In this document: positions 1 to 7,720 of the stretch, one piece after another
Numbering within the stretch: position 1 is the stretch's first letter
Layout: each line of letters opens with the position of its first letter
NCBI GenBank assembly: GCA_025517565.1
Contig: JAOPKD010000001.1
Location: 1-64,000, forward strand
Source of the DNA: Halapricum hydrolyticum
GTDB taxonomy: Archaea > Halobacteriota > Halobacteria > Halobacteriales > Haloarculaceae
Direction: 5' to 3'
DNA: 64,000 nt
Made by a program: the position numbers and the translations under genes
The notes under the pieces: model-generated
Told to the model about the DNA's origin: nothing
Database searches by the model: none
The model's input: only the letters and a program-made list of their open reading frames with translations

Positions 1-1270
1 AGGAGAGGTCATACAGGTAGACTCCGGGCTGTGCCAACCAGCCGGTACTCCTATCCCCGGACAACTGCCCGAAAGACTCGGAGTTACTTTCGTTGATGTT
101 CAGACGGATGTTCTCCGCCCCGTTCACGTCGGCGTTGAACGCCACATTACAATCCTCACACACGTACAGACCGCGTTCAACACGCTGACTATCGTCTTCT
201 TTACCACATACGCAACACGTCTTGCTCGTGTCCCGTTCGGACACTTCCACGACCTCGATACCCTCAACCTTCGCCTTGTATTCGAGAATCGAGGTGAAGC
301 GGTCGAACGCCCACCCGTGTAAGTCGAGGTTGCCGTGTTTGCCCCAGTTCTTCGATTCGCCCTTCTCATTCTCACGCACGCCCTCCAAGTCCCCGACGTT
401 GATGCGGCCAACACCCTTCTCGACACACCTTTCAATGATGTGTTTCGCTAAGGAGTGAAAGAAGTGAGTGCGGCGTTCCGACCACTTGTGATGTAGTCGC
501 GTGGCCCTGTCGCCACCACTGTTGTCGCACTTGGCGATCTCTTTCGGGAAGTAGTACCCGTCTTGTTTCAAGCGATTGCCGGGGTAGAGGTCAGCGTCTT
601 CGGTGCTGTAGGCGACGGCGGCGAAGTTGCTGATACCGAGATCGACGCCCGCCGTCTCGTTGCCGGGAGCGTTGGGCGTCTCGATTTCGTCTTTGCAGAC
701 GAGGTGCAGCTCCCACCGCTCTTTCTGCTGGTCGTAGACGGCTCGAACTTGTTGCAGGTTCTCGACCGTAACGCCGGGTCGTGTCTCGTATTCGACAAGG
801 ATGTACTCCCACGCTTTCGGGTGTTCCTTGTGATTCGCCCCTTTTGAGAGGCGAACACGGCTGTTCTTGGTGTCGTGACGGATGCCGTGTTGCTTCCATG
901 TGATCGTGCTGCGTGGGTGTTCTTCGTGGACACAGCGACCCTCGTCGTCGTAGTAGTTTTCTTTGCGGTAACCGGGCGGATTATCCCTGTCATCGTCGCT
1001 GGAGTACCACGAGTTGAAGGCTTCAGCGAGTTCCTCCAGAACCCGCTGACTGGACTGACTGTGCAGTCCCTTGTACGTTGGATGGGTCTTCAACTCGTCT
1101 TTCAACTCCTCGTGGTCGGGAATCTCGCCCGTCTCTTCCCACACTTCTCGGGAATGGTAGTTAGCGACGTTCCAGAGTTTGCTGGCACTCCACCCGTGGC
1201 GGTCGAGCGAGCCCTCAACCTGTGAGTGGTTGCGGATTTCCGCTCGATAGGTGCGGTGGACTTCCAGCAT
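1..1270 (-). CDS. tnpB: TnpB-like protein of an IS200/IS605-type element (3' end cut by window edge)
   Basis: About 423 codons are open from the ATG at 1270 to the left edge without a stop or frameshift. The RuvC-like core is visible: GVDLGISNF gives the first catalytic Asp, NVGDLEGV lies in the second motif region, and NADVNGAENI carries the last Asp. A zinc finger CCVCG...YVCEDC sits between the last two motifs. TnpB proteins are RNA-guided DNA nucleases that help retain IS200/IS605 elements. No TnpA (Y1 transposase) is visible beside it, so this may be a tnpB-only element, or tnpA may lie outside the window. The guide-RNA region normally overlaps the tnpB 3' end, which is off the left edge. 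Confidence 0.93.
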   Translation of the reverse strand, partial: MLEVHRTYRAEIRNHSQVEGSLDRHGWSASKLWNVANYHSREVWEETGEIPDHEELKDELKTHPTYKGLHSQSSQRVLEELAEAFNSWYSSDDDRDNPPGYRKENYYDDEGRCVHEEHPRSTITWKQHGIRHDTKNSRVRLSKGANHKEHPKAWEYILVEYETRPGVTVENLQQVRAVYDQQKERWELHLVCKDEIETPNAPGNETAGVDLGISNFAAVAYSTEDADLYPGNRLKQDGYYFPKEIAKCDNSGGDRATRLHHKWSERRTHFFHSLAKHIIERCVEKGVGRINVGDLEGVRENEKGESKNWGKHGNLDLHGWAFDRFTSILEYKAKVEGIEVVEVSERDTSKTCCVCGKEDDSQRVERGLYVCEDCNVAFNADVNGAENIRLNINESNSESFGQLSGDRSTGWLAQPGVYLYDLS

Positions 1271-1380
1271 TCTGAACGTCTGTATAATCGATTATACTCG
1301 CTTCTTTTGTAATGGTTGGTGTTTGATAGCGGTAGAATATCCGGCCCTGTCGGAGTCGGTGGAACGTGGTGCTGAGTGAC

Positions 1381-1418
1381 GGCGCGTATCCACGGCCTGA
1401 AGACCGTGGTATTGCGCC
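1381..1418. repeat. Terminal hairpin of the TnpB element
   Basis: An outer stem GGCGC (1381–1385) pairs with GCGCC (1414–1418). An inner stem CCACGG (1390–1395) pairs with CCGTGG (1404–1409) around an 8-nt loop. It lies about 110 bp upstream of the tnpB start, where IS200/IS605 elements carry a subterminal hairpin. The exact element boundary was not determined. Confidence 0.6.
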
Positions 1419-1484
1419 TGTTCAGCCTATAAGCCCGAGCGAACGTCTGAGTAACGCAGTAACGGACGTGTTAGGTGATACCGA

Positions 1485-2921
1485 TCAATGGTCGTGGTCG
1501 TGTCCGCCGCCTCTACGGGTGAACTGCCCCGAGAACGCCCGCTGGACGACCTCGGGCAGTGCCGGGTGGATGTGGATCGAGTTCCGGATGTCCTGAACCG
1601 TGCCCGAGCCGGATTTCATCGCGACGACGACCTCCTGGATCAGCGTCGAGGCGTCCGGCCCGATGATGTGACAGCCCAGTATCGCTCCGTCGAGGTCGAT
1701 GATGGCCTTCACGAATCCGTCGGCGTTCATCGCGTCGCCGCGGGCGGTGTCCCCGTACTGGTAGGTGTTCGTCGCGTACTCGCGGTCGTCCTCCCGCAGT
1801 TCCTCTTCGTGTGCGCCGACGCCGGCGACCTCCGGGGAAGCGAACACAGCAAAGGGCATCGCGCTGTAGTCCACTGGCTGGAGGTCCTCGCCGAAGACGT
1901 TCCGGGCCACGGTCCGGGCCTCGTGGTTGGCGCTGTGTTTGAGCAGATACTCCCCGACGATGTCGCCCAGCGCCCAGACACCCTCGGCGTCGGTCCGGAG
2001 GTACTCGTCGGTTTCGACGAACCCGCCGTCGTCGGTCTCGACGCCGGTCGCCTCGACGTTCAGGACGTCGGTGTTGGGCACGCGGCCCGAGGCGACCAGC
2101 AGCGCGTCGCCCGTTACGTTCACGGGGTCTTCGCCCTCGATGACGCCCGCATCGTCGCCGTACTCGTACGGTCGTGCTTCGACCGTGATCCGGCCGTTCT
2201 CCTCGCTGACCGCCGTGGCCATGTGGCCCGTGTGGACGGTGAAGCGATCGGCATAACGGTCGGTAAAGGCCGCGGCGACCTCCTCGTCGGCTTCCGGCAG
2301 GAGGTTCGGCCGCCGGCCGACGATCGTCACCTCGCTGCCGAAGGTCCCGAAGAAATGGCCCAGTTCCGCGGCGATGTATCCGCCGCCGACGATCACGAGG
2401 TGCTCGGGCGGCGTTTCGAGCCGGAGCGCCTCCGTGCTGGTCATGTACTCGACCTCGTCGATGCCGTCGATGTTCGGGACGGCCGGGCGCGTCCCGGCGG
2501 CGACGAGGACCGTCTCCGCGCGGAGTCGGGCCCCGTCGTCTTCCCCCCCAGAGATCTCGACGGTCCGGTCGTCCACGAACCGGGCCTCACCCTTGAACAG
2601 GTCGTGTCGCGCCGAGGATTCGAGCCCTCGCCGGATCGATTCGGCGTCGTTGCCGACCTCCTCGTTGACCGCCCGAACGATCTCGGCGAAGTCGACGCTT
2701 TCGACTGTGGCGTCGATCCGGAACTCGTCGGCGCGCTCGACTGTCTCAAGGACGTCGGCGTGATACAGCAGGTGTTTCGAAGGGATACAGCCGCGGTTGA
2801 GACACGTTCCGCCGAGCGGCCCCCTCTCGACGACGGCGACCGACTGGCCCTGGTTGGCGGCGACGTTGGCGACGTCCAGCCCCGAACCGGAGCCGATGAC
2901 CATGAAATCGAATTCTTGCAT
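1485..2921 (-). CDS. Pyridine nucleotide-disulfide oxidoreductase (dihydrolipoyl dehydrogenase / disulfide reductase family)
   Basis: 478 aa, full length for the family. An N-terminal FAD site (GSGSG, residues 10–14) is followed by the redox-active pair C40 and C45 in GGTCLNRGCIPSK. The central NAD(P) site is GGGYIAAELG and the C-terminal dimerisation domain has the catalytic HIHP near residue 450. The protein ends in GGGHDHDH, a short His tail that might bind metal. It stands alone, with no 2-oxoacid dehydrogenase genes nearby. A haloarchaeal member once annotated as mercuric reductase is bis-gamma-glutamylcystine reductase, so a low-molecular-weight disulfide is a plausible substrate. A paralogue lies at 7721–9085. 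The substrate is not shown by sequence. Confidence 0.88.
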   Translation of the reverse strand: MQEFDFMVIGSGSGLDVANVAANQGQSVAVVERGPLGGTCLNRGCIPSKHLLYHADVLETVERADEFRIDATVESVDFAEIVRAVNEEVGNDAESIRRGLESSARHDLFKGEARFVDDRTVEISGGEDDGARLRAETVLVAAGTRPAVPNIDGIDEVEYMTSTEALRLETPPEHLVIVGGGYIAAELGHFFGTFGSEVTIVGRRPNLLPEADEEVAAAFTDRYADRFTVHTGHMATAVSEENGRITVEARPYEYGDDAGVIEGEDPVNVTGDALLVASGRVPNTDVLNVEATGVETDDGGFVETDEYLRTDAEGVWALGDIVGEYLLKHSANHEARTVARNVFGEDLQPVDYSAMPFAVFASPEVAGVGAHEEELREDDREYATNTYQYGDTARGDAMNADGFVKAIIDLDGAILGCHIIGPDASTLIQEVVVAMKSGSGTVQDIRNSIHIHPALPEVVQRAFSGQFTRRGGGHDHDH

Positions 2922-3045
2922 GGAGACACCGACGAGTGCCTCGCTAAAGAAGGTCGAGTAACGTTTCGGTTAGGCGGCCACGGCGATCGTACCCTTACCC
3001 CCGGGTGACCGTACTATTTAGGAGTCTGCTGCAGTATCGACGAGC

Positions 3046-3831
3046 GTGTTACCAGGGTTGCCGCCGGAACTGATCGCCGGAATCGCCCTCGTCATCGTCG
3101 TCGCCGGGGCGGTCAACGGGCTCGCGGGCTTCGGGTTCGCGCTCGTTGGGACAATGGCGCTGGCGACGGCGATCGACCCCGCCACGGCCGTCGTGTTCAT
3201 GATCGCGCCCATTCTGGGCGTAAACCTCTCGCTGATCCGGGACCTCTCGCTGGAAGACCTGCGGACGTGTGGTCGCCGATTCACCCCCCTGATCCTCGCC
3301 GCGCTGGTCGGTACGGTCGTCGGGCTCGTCGTTCTTGATCGTCTCCCCCAGGGGCCGCTGAAGGTCGGACTCGGCGCGGTCTCGCTGGCCTTTGTCGCCA
3401 GTGCCCAGCGTGTGGTCCCGGTTCCGGGGCTGGACCGCGCGAAGGAGGGCTGTTTTGTCGAATCGATCCCTGGAATGATCGGTGTTGGTGCCGTCTCGGG
3501 GCTCTTGTTCGGCGGAACGAACGTCGGCGTCCAGCTGATCGCCTACCTCCGGAGCTGTGACCTCTCCCACGGCGTGTTCGTCGGCGTCGTCGCGATGGTC
3601 TTTCTCGGGCTCAATGCGGTCCGCATCGGGGCCGCCGGCGCGCTCGGTCTCTACCCGAGCCTCGCGATCGCGCTCGCCTCCGCTGTCGCCGTGATCCCGG
3701 CGGTGGCCGGCGTCGCGGTCGGAAAACGCCTCCGAACGAGCGTCGGTAAACGACAGCGCCGCGCCGGCGTCCTCGGGCTTCTGACCCTGATCGGGATCCG
3801 ACTGATCCTCGGCGGACTCGGTATCGCGTGA
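3046..3831 (+). CDS. TauE/SafE-family membrane transporter
   Basis: 261 aa with about eight hydrophobic helices in two similar halves. The N-terminal segment IVVAGAVNGLAGFGFALVG is characteristic of TauE/SafE proteins (probable sulfite or organosulfonate exporters). The GTG at 3046 is used because the first helix begins right after it. It is followed 67 bp downstream by an SDR gene on the same strand. Substrate unknown; the nearby thiol-redox genes fit sulfur metabolism but do not prove it. Confidence 0.8.
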   Translation: MLPGLPPELIAGIALVIVVAGAVNGLAGFGFALVGTMALATAIDPATAVVFMIAPILGVNLSLIRDLSLEDLRTCGRRFTPLILAALVGTVVGLVVLDRLPQGPLKVGLGAVSLAFVASAQRVVPVPGLDRAKEGCFVESIPGMIGVGAVSGLLFGGTNVGVQLIAYLRSCDLSHGVFVGVVAMVFLGLNAVRIGAAGALGLYPSLAIALASAVAVIPAVAGVAVGKRLRTSVGKRQRRAGVLGLLTLIGIRLILGGLGIA

Positions 3832-3898
3832 TCGTCGTCCGGTTTTGTCCGAGAGGGTTCGTCAACACGGTTTTGTCCGGCGAGAGCCACGTCTACCC

Positions 3899-4618
3899 AT
3901 GCCACGCACAGCAGTCATCGCCGGCGTCGGCTCGGGGCTCGGTGAATCCCTCGCGCGGAAGTTCGCGGCCGAGGGGTTTCAGGTCGCGCTGTTCGCCCGA
4001 TCGGCGGACTACATCGAGGAACTCGCCGCTGATCTCTCTGACCCCGGCGAGGGACTCGCAGTACAGACCGACCTCACTGACATCGAGGAGGTCCGCGACG
4101 GGTTCGAGGCGGTCCGGGAGGCGTTCGGTCCGGTGGACGTCCTCGTCAACCACGCGAGCGCCGCCTCCTGGACGGGTCTGATGGACACCAGCGTCGAGGA
4201 ATTCGAGCAGGCCTGGGCGGTCAACGGCCGCGGGGCGTTCGTCTGCTCACAGGAGGCCGTCGGGGACATGCTCGAGACGGGTGGTGGGACTGTCATCTTC
4301 ACCGGTGCGACGTCCGCAGTGCGGAGTCTCGGCGGAGCGATCGGGTTCACCGCGGCGAAGTTCGCTGCCCGTGGCATGGCGATGGACATCGCCCAGGAGT
4401 TCGGTCCCGAAGGAATCCACGTCGCGCACGTGGTGATAGACGGGCAGATCGACTCCCCGGGCGTCCCCGAACGGTTCTCCGGCCGCGAGGACGAGACGTT
4501 CCTCGACCCCGACCGGATGGCCGAGACCTACTGGCACCTCGTCGAACAGGACGACGTGAGCACCCAGCCGTTCGAGGTGCACATCACGAACGGCCCGCAA
4601 AACTCTGAATTTATCTAG
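3899..4618 (+). CDS. Short-chain dehydrogenase/reductase-like protein lacking the catalytic Tyr
   Basis: 239 aa from the ATG at 3899; an upstream in-frame start would add residues that do not resemble the family. The Rossmann motif AGVGSGLGES sits at residues 8–17 and NHASAA replaces the usual NNAG. The catalytic Ser region is TGATSAVRS. Where classical enzymes have YxxxK this protein reads FTAAK, so the Tyr is Phe and the Lys is kept. The C-terminal part (HVAHVVIDGQID) matches a known SDR subgroup with the same substitution. It probably binds NAD(P)(H); classical SDR chemistry is doubtful. Confidence 0.8.
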   Translation: MPRTAVIAGVGSGLGESLARKFAAEGFQVALFARSADYIEELAADLSDPGEGLAVQTDLTDIEEVRDGFEAVREAFGPVDVLVNHASAASWTGLMDTSVEEFEQAWAVNGRGAFVCSQEAVGDMLETGGGTVIFTGATSAVRSLGGAIGFTAAKFAARGMAMDIAQEFGPEGIHVAHVVIDGQIDSPGVPERFSGREDETFLDPDRMAETYWHLVEQDDVSTQPFEVHITNGPQNSEFI

Positions 4619-4696
4619 CACGCCAACCGCCCACCGGGGTCGATTACCTCGATCTCACTCGACTTCTTTTCCGATCGGAGCCCGTACTGACGGGCG

Positions 4697-5335
4697 ATGA
4701 CCCGAACCAACGATCGGATCGCTGTGTACTCGGATTACGTCTGTCCGTTCTGCTATCTCGGTCGACAATCTCTCGAAGAGTATCAGCAAACCCGGGAGAG
4801 CGAACTGACGATCGACTGGCGTCCGTTCGACCTTCGGAGTCACAAGCGCGGACCCGACGGCGAGATCGATCACTCGGTCGAGGACGGGAAAGACGACGCG
4901 TACTTCGAGCAGGTTCGTCAGAACGTGGCCAGGCTGCGCGACGAGTACGGCGCGGACGAGATGCTGTCGCTGGACTATCTCCCCGAAGACGTCGATTCCT
5001 TCGACGCGCAGGTCGCCTCGCTTTATCTGCAGGCCGAGTATCCCGACCGGTGGCTCGCCTTCGACGAGGCGGTCTTCGAGGCGCTCTGGGTCGAAGGGCG
5101 GGACATCGGTAACGTCGACGTGTTGGCCGACATCGCCGAAGAGGCTGGCGTGGACGGTGACGAAATTCGACAGGCAGTCGCGGACGAGGAACGCCGTGAC
5201 CGCCTTCGAGAACGATTCACCGACGCTCAGCAAGACGGCATCACTGGCGTTCCGACGTTCGCTTACGACGGGCACGCCGCACGGGGCGCGGTCCCGCCCG
5301 AACACCTGAAACGACTCGTCGAGGGAACGCGCTGA
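4697..5335 (+). CDS. DsbA-family protein (FrnE-like thiol oxidoreductase)
   Basis: 212 aa. The thioredoxin-fold active site CPFC is at residues 16–19 after a first beta strand, and GVPTF near residue 190 supplies the cis-Pro loop. An alpha-helical insertion lies between, as in FrnE and 2-hydroxychromene-2-carboxylate isomerase relatives. No signal peptide, so it is cytoplasmic. FrnE-like proteins act in disulfide exchange and oxidative-stress tolerance, which fits the flavoprotein disulfide reductases nearby. Exact partner unknown. Confidence 0.87.
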   Translation: MTRTNDRIAVYSDYVCPFCYLGRQSLEEYQQTRESELTIDWRPFDLRSHKRGPDGEIDHSVEDGKDDAYFEQVRQNVARLRDEYGADEMLSLDYLPEDVDSFDAQVASLYLQAEYPDRWLAFDEAVFEALWVEGRDIGNVDVLADIAEEAGVDGDEIRQAVADEERRDRLRERFTDAQQDGITGVPTFAYDGHAARGAVPPEHLKRLVEGTR

Positions 5336-5474
5336 CGTCCTGTCGCCGGATCCGTACGTCGTGAATGGGTGTCGAGGAACGCCCAGGCGTTCAGTGACGA
5401 GTGGTCGGGCTTCCGCTCCCGCTGGTGCGGTCTGTTCGTTTTCGAAAACGCAGATCGAGCGCGTTCCGGACTGC

Positions 5475-5891
5475 TCAGGACTGGGACCGCCCCATCTCGT
5501 AGGCGAGCCGGTGTGGCATCAACGCGAGAGCGCGGACGATGGCCGCCAGCGCGATGAAGATGCCGAGCAGGATGTGTCCGATCCCCCCGAGTTTCAACCA
5601 CAGCAGCGTCGACGGCCATTTGTGGATACTCGCAAGCGCTTCGTTGACTGCCCCACCCCGTGGACCCCCGCTCCCGCCAGCGAGACTCGTCTCCGTGTAC
5701 GTCCTGAAGAAGTCGTCCAGCAGCGGATGGAACTCCGTCAACTCGAAGACGATTGCGCTGCCGACCAGCAGGTAGCCGACCCCCGCGAAGACGGCCCCGA
5801 CTTTGAGCATCCTCGTGATACTTTCGACGGTCGCTTCTATCTCTTCGGCGGACTGCCGCTGCAGCCTCACCGCGCCGTTATCTTCCGTCAT
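5475..5891 (-). CDS. Small membrane protein of unknown function
   Basis: 138 aa from the ATG at 5891. Longer upstream starts are possible, but the added residues look non-coding and overlap a hairpin-rich stretch. The N-terminus is charged (EEIEATVESITRMLK), followed by a helix at residues 32–50, a loop with a GGSGGPRGG stretch, and a second helix pair in the C-terminal half (LGGIGHILLGIFIALAAIV). No family recognised. Confidence 0.65.
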   Translation of the reverse strand: MTEDNGAVRLQRQSAEEIEATVESITRMLKVGAVFAGVGYLLVGSAIVFELTEFHPLLDDFFRTYTETSLAGGSGGPRGGAVNEALASIHKWPSTLLWLKLGGIGHILLGIFIALAAIVRALALMPHRLAYEMGRSQS

Positions 5892-6009
5892 AACTCGCTC
5901 GAAATATCGAAGGTCCGGTATTAAACTTCTCTTGAGGTGTCCGTGAGGGGATAACTCGGTCGTAACTCCCGTTTCACAGAATAATCGAGGCGGATGCCAC
6001 GGGGTCGTC

Positions 6010-6056
6010 CGAGACGGCTTGCCGTCTCGTGATGACGAGAGAGCTCTGCTCTCTCG
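6010..6056. repeat. Paired-hairpin element in the 5892–6215 intergenic region
   Basis: Two perfect inverted repeats lie side by side. The first has arms CGAGACGGC and GCCGTCTCG (6010–6018 / 6021–6029) with a 2-nt loop. The second has arms CGAGAGAGC and GCTCTCTCG (6036–6044 / 6048–6056) with a 3-nt loop. The same two-hairpin layout with other arm sequences occurs at 9944–9983 inside a gene. The rest of 5892–6215 shows no gene. Confidence 0.7.
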
Positions 6057-6215
6057 AACCACTCGATCCCGAGGCAGTTGACGCAGGTCGATGCAACATC
6101 AACGCGAGAGTACGGGGGTGAGGGCCACGTAACGCGGTCGAGTGAGGGTAAGCAACACGTATGCGACGGGGCGCGGGAGTGTTCCCATGTACGCTGACCG
6201 TCCCTGAGGCACCCC

Positions 6216-6497
6216 ATGTCTCCGTCTACACACACTGTGCTGGTCGAGATCGTCGAGGAGACGCCGACTGGGGACGCTGTCTCGAAACGACGACTCGCCG
6301 AGTCGCTGGCCGTTCCGGAGACGGCTCTCGACCCGGCTCTGGAGAAACTCCGCGAGTGCGAGTTCATCGAAGCGACTGAGGAGGGATACCGCCCGACGAC
6401 CACGACACGAGAGGTGCTCGCCCTCGACGTCGACTTCGACGACATCCTCGTGCTGGATGTCGTCGACGATGATACCACGGACGCCGTCGACGAGTGA
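6216..6497 (+). CDS. Small winged-helix-like protein
   Basis: 93 aa. Residues 1–60 resemble a winged-helix DNA-binding fold: a helix with VLVEIVEETPTGDAVSKRR, a second helix and a recognition-like helix ALDPALEKLRECEF, then a short wing (EEGYRPT). The C-terminal 30 residues are very acidic and may mediate dimerisation. It precedes two other small regulators in the same direction. Target unknown. Confidence 0.65.
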   Translation: MSPSTHTVLVEIVEETPTGDAVSKRRLAESLAVPETALDPALEKLRECEFIEATEEGYRPTTTTREVLALDVDFDDILVLDVVDDDTTDAVDE

Positions 6498-6619
6498 ACT
6501 CATAGACATCGCCGACGAGTGAGTTCAAAGACGTCGCTGACGGGTGACTCCATGTTTCAAGACGCTGCCGCGAGTATGGCTACACAGACACCGCCGGACA
6601 GAGCGACCCCTTTCGAACC

Positions 6620-7252
6620 ATGACTGACGATACCAACTCGGCAGGCGAGTCCGATCCATTCGGAGCGGCCTGGTCCGAGGACGAGCGCAGCGAGATCGAC
6701 CTCCGCGACCGGAAGTATTCGATCTACCGGTGTACGGACTGTAACAACGTCGTGCTCACGATGCAGGATCTTGACGGCGGGATGACCTGCCACGACGAAC
6801 CCATGGAGCGGGTCACGGAGACGAAACTCGACATCAGACCACCCGACGTCCGCCAGGTATTGCTCGACGCGTTCGGCCTTCCCAAGCCCGGACTCGACGT
6901 CTGTCTGTGTGTCATCGGTGAGGGGCCGCTGTCGCCGGAGGAGCTGGCCGAACGACTCGATTACGACGTCAGCACCGTCCGGACGTATCTCAACGACCTC
7001 GTCGAGTTCGGACTGCTGGAGAAATCGCAACTCAACCGTGAATCCGGCGGATATGTCAACGTATATCACTCGATCGCGCTCGACGAGATGCGCGAGGAGA
7101 CGCTGGTCGGCTTCTACGCGTGGGCCGGCGAGGCCGCGTCGCTCATCGAGGAGGCGAACCTCACCAAAGAGGATTACCGGGACGCCGAATCCGAGCAGGG
7201 GCTGAACGAGGTGTTCTGGGAGCGGTTCCGGGACGGTCGTCCAACAAACTGA
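6620..7252 (+). CDS. Transcriptional regulator with N-terminal Cys motif and winged HTH
   Basis: 210 aa. Residues 35–65 hold CTDCNNVV...MTCHDEPM, a CxxC plus C/H arrangement that could bind metal or sense redox state. Residues 75–140 form a winged HTH (GPLSPEELAERLDYDVSTVRTYL, then LVEFGLLEKS). The C-terminal helices include WAGEAASLIEEANLTKEDY. The domain order suggests a metal- or redox-responsive regulator. Its neighbours are redox enzymes, consistent with local control, but targets are not shown. Confidence 0.75.
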   Translation: MTDDTNSAGESDPFGAAWSEDERSEIDLRDRKYSIYRCTDCNNVVLTMQDLDGGMTCHDEPMERVTETKLDIRPPDVRQVLLDAFGLPKPGLDVCLCVIGEGPLSPEELAERLDYDVSTVRTYLNDLVEFGLLEKSQLNRESGGYVNVYHSIALDEMREETLVGFYAWAGEAASLIEEANLTKEDYRDAESEQGLNEVFWERFRDGRPTN

Positions 7253-7336
7253 TATATAAATTTTGCGGGCTCCGGAGAACGTACTCCCGGCCAGGGTGTG
7301 GTTAACTATCCGCCCGGGCGTCTGTCACAGTACTAC

Positions 7337-7720
7337 ATGAGTTCAGAATCGGGGACCGTTTCGTCGAGCGGATCGGGCGCGGGAATTGACAGGCCGATTT
7401 TCGTCGAACCGGACGAGGTGTTCGACGCGGTCCAGGAAACACTCAGTCGGAAGTGGCACCTCCGGATCGTCTACCAGCTGCTGGAGAACGGTCCGCTGGG
7501 GTTCAGTGCGCTGAAACGCGAGATCGCTGGCGTCTCCTCGAAGATGCTCTCCGAGAGTCTGACGACCCTCGAAGAAGAGAGGCTGGTCGACCGGGAGATT
7601 GTCAACGACCAGCCCGTCCGCGTGGAGTATTCGCTGACCGAGCGCGGGGATGCACTGGAGCCAGTGGTATCGGAACTGATCAGTTGGGGTGTCGAACACG
7701 GTCTCGAAGAAGGTGTATAG
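7337..7720 (+). CDS. HxlR-family transcriptional regulator
   Basis: 127 aa from the ATG at 7337; a longer in-frame start at 7298 is less likely. The HxlR/MarR-like winged helix covers residues 30–110: LSRKWHLRIVYQLLENGPLGF, GVSSKMLSESLTTLEEERLV and a VEYSLTERG wing. Its TAG stop is immediately followed by the ATG of the flavoprotein reductase at 7721, so the two are almost certainly cotranscribed. HxlR proteins often sense electrophiles or disulfide stress; no Cys is visible in this one. Confidence 0.88.
   Translation: MSSESGTVSSSGSGAGIDRPIFVEPDEVFDAVQETLSRKWHLRIVYQLLENGPLGFSALKREIAGVSSKMLSESLTTLEEERLVDREIVNDQPVRVEYSLTERGDALEPVVSELISWGVEHGLEEGV

Noticed and set aside
1485..2921. Mercuric reductase
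   Set aside because: No N-terminal heavy-metal domain and no C-terminal Cys pair needed for Hg(II) reduction.
1488..3008. 506-codon open frame on the plus strand opposite the disulfide reductase
   Set aside because: It mirrors the real gene on the minus strand; its residues show no family motif and the minus frame has full FAD, NAD and redox-Cys signatures.
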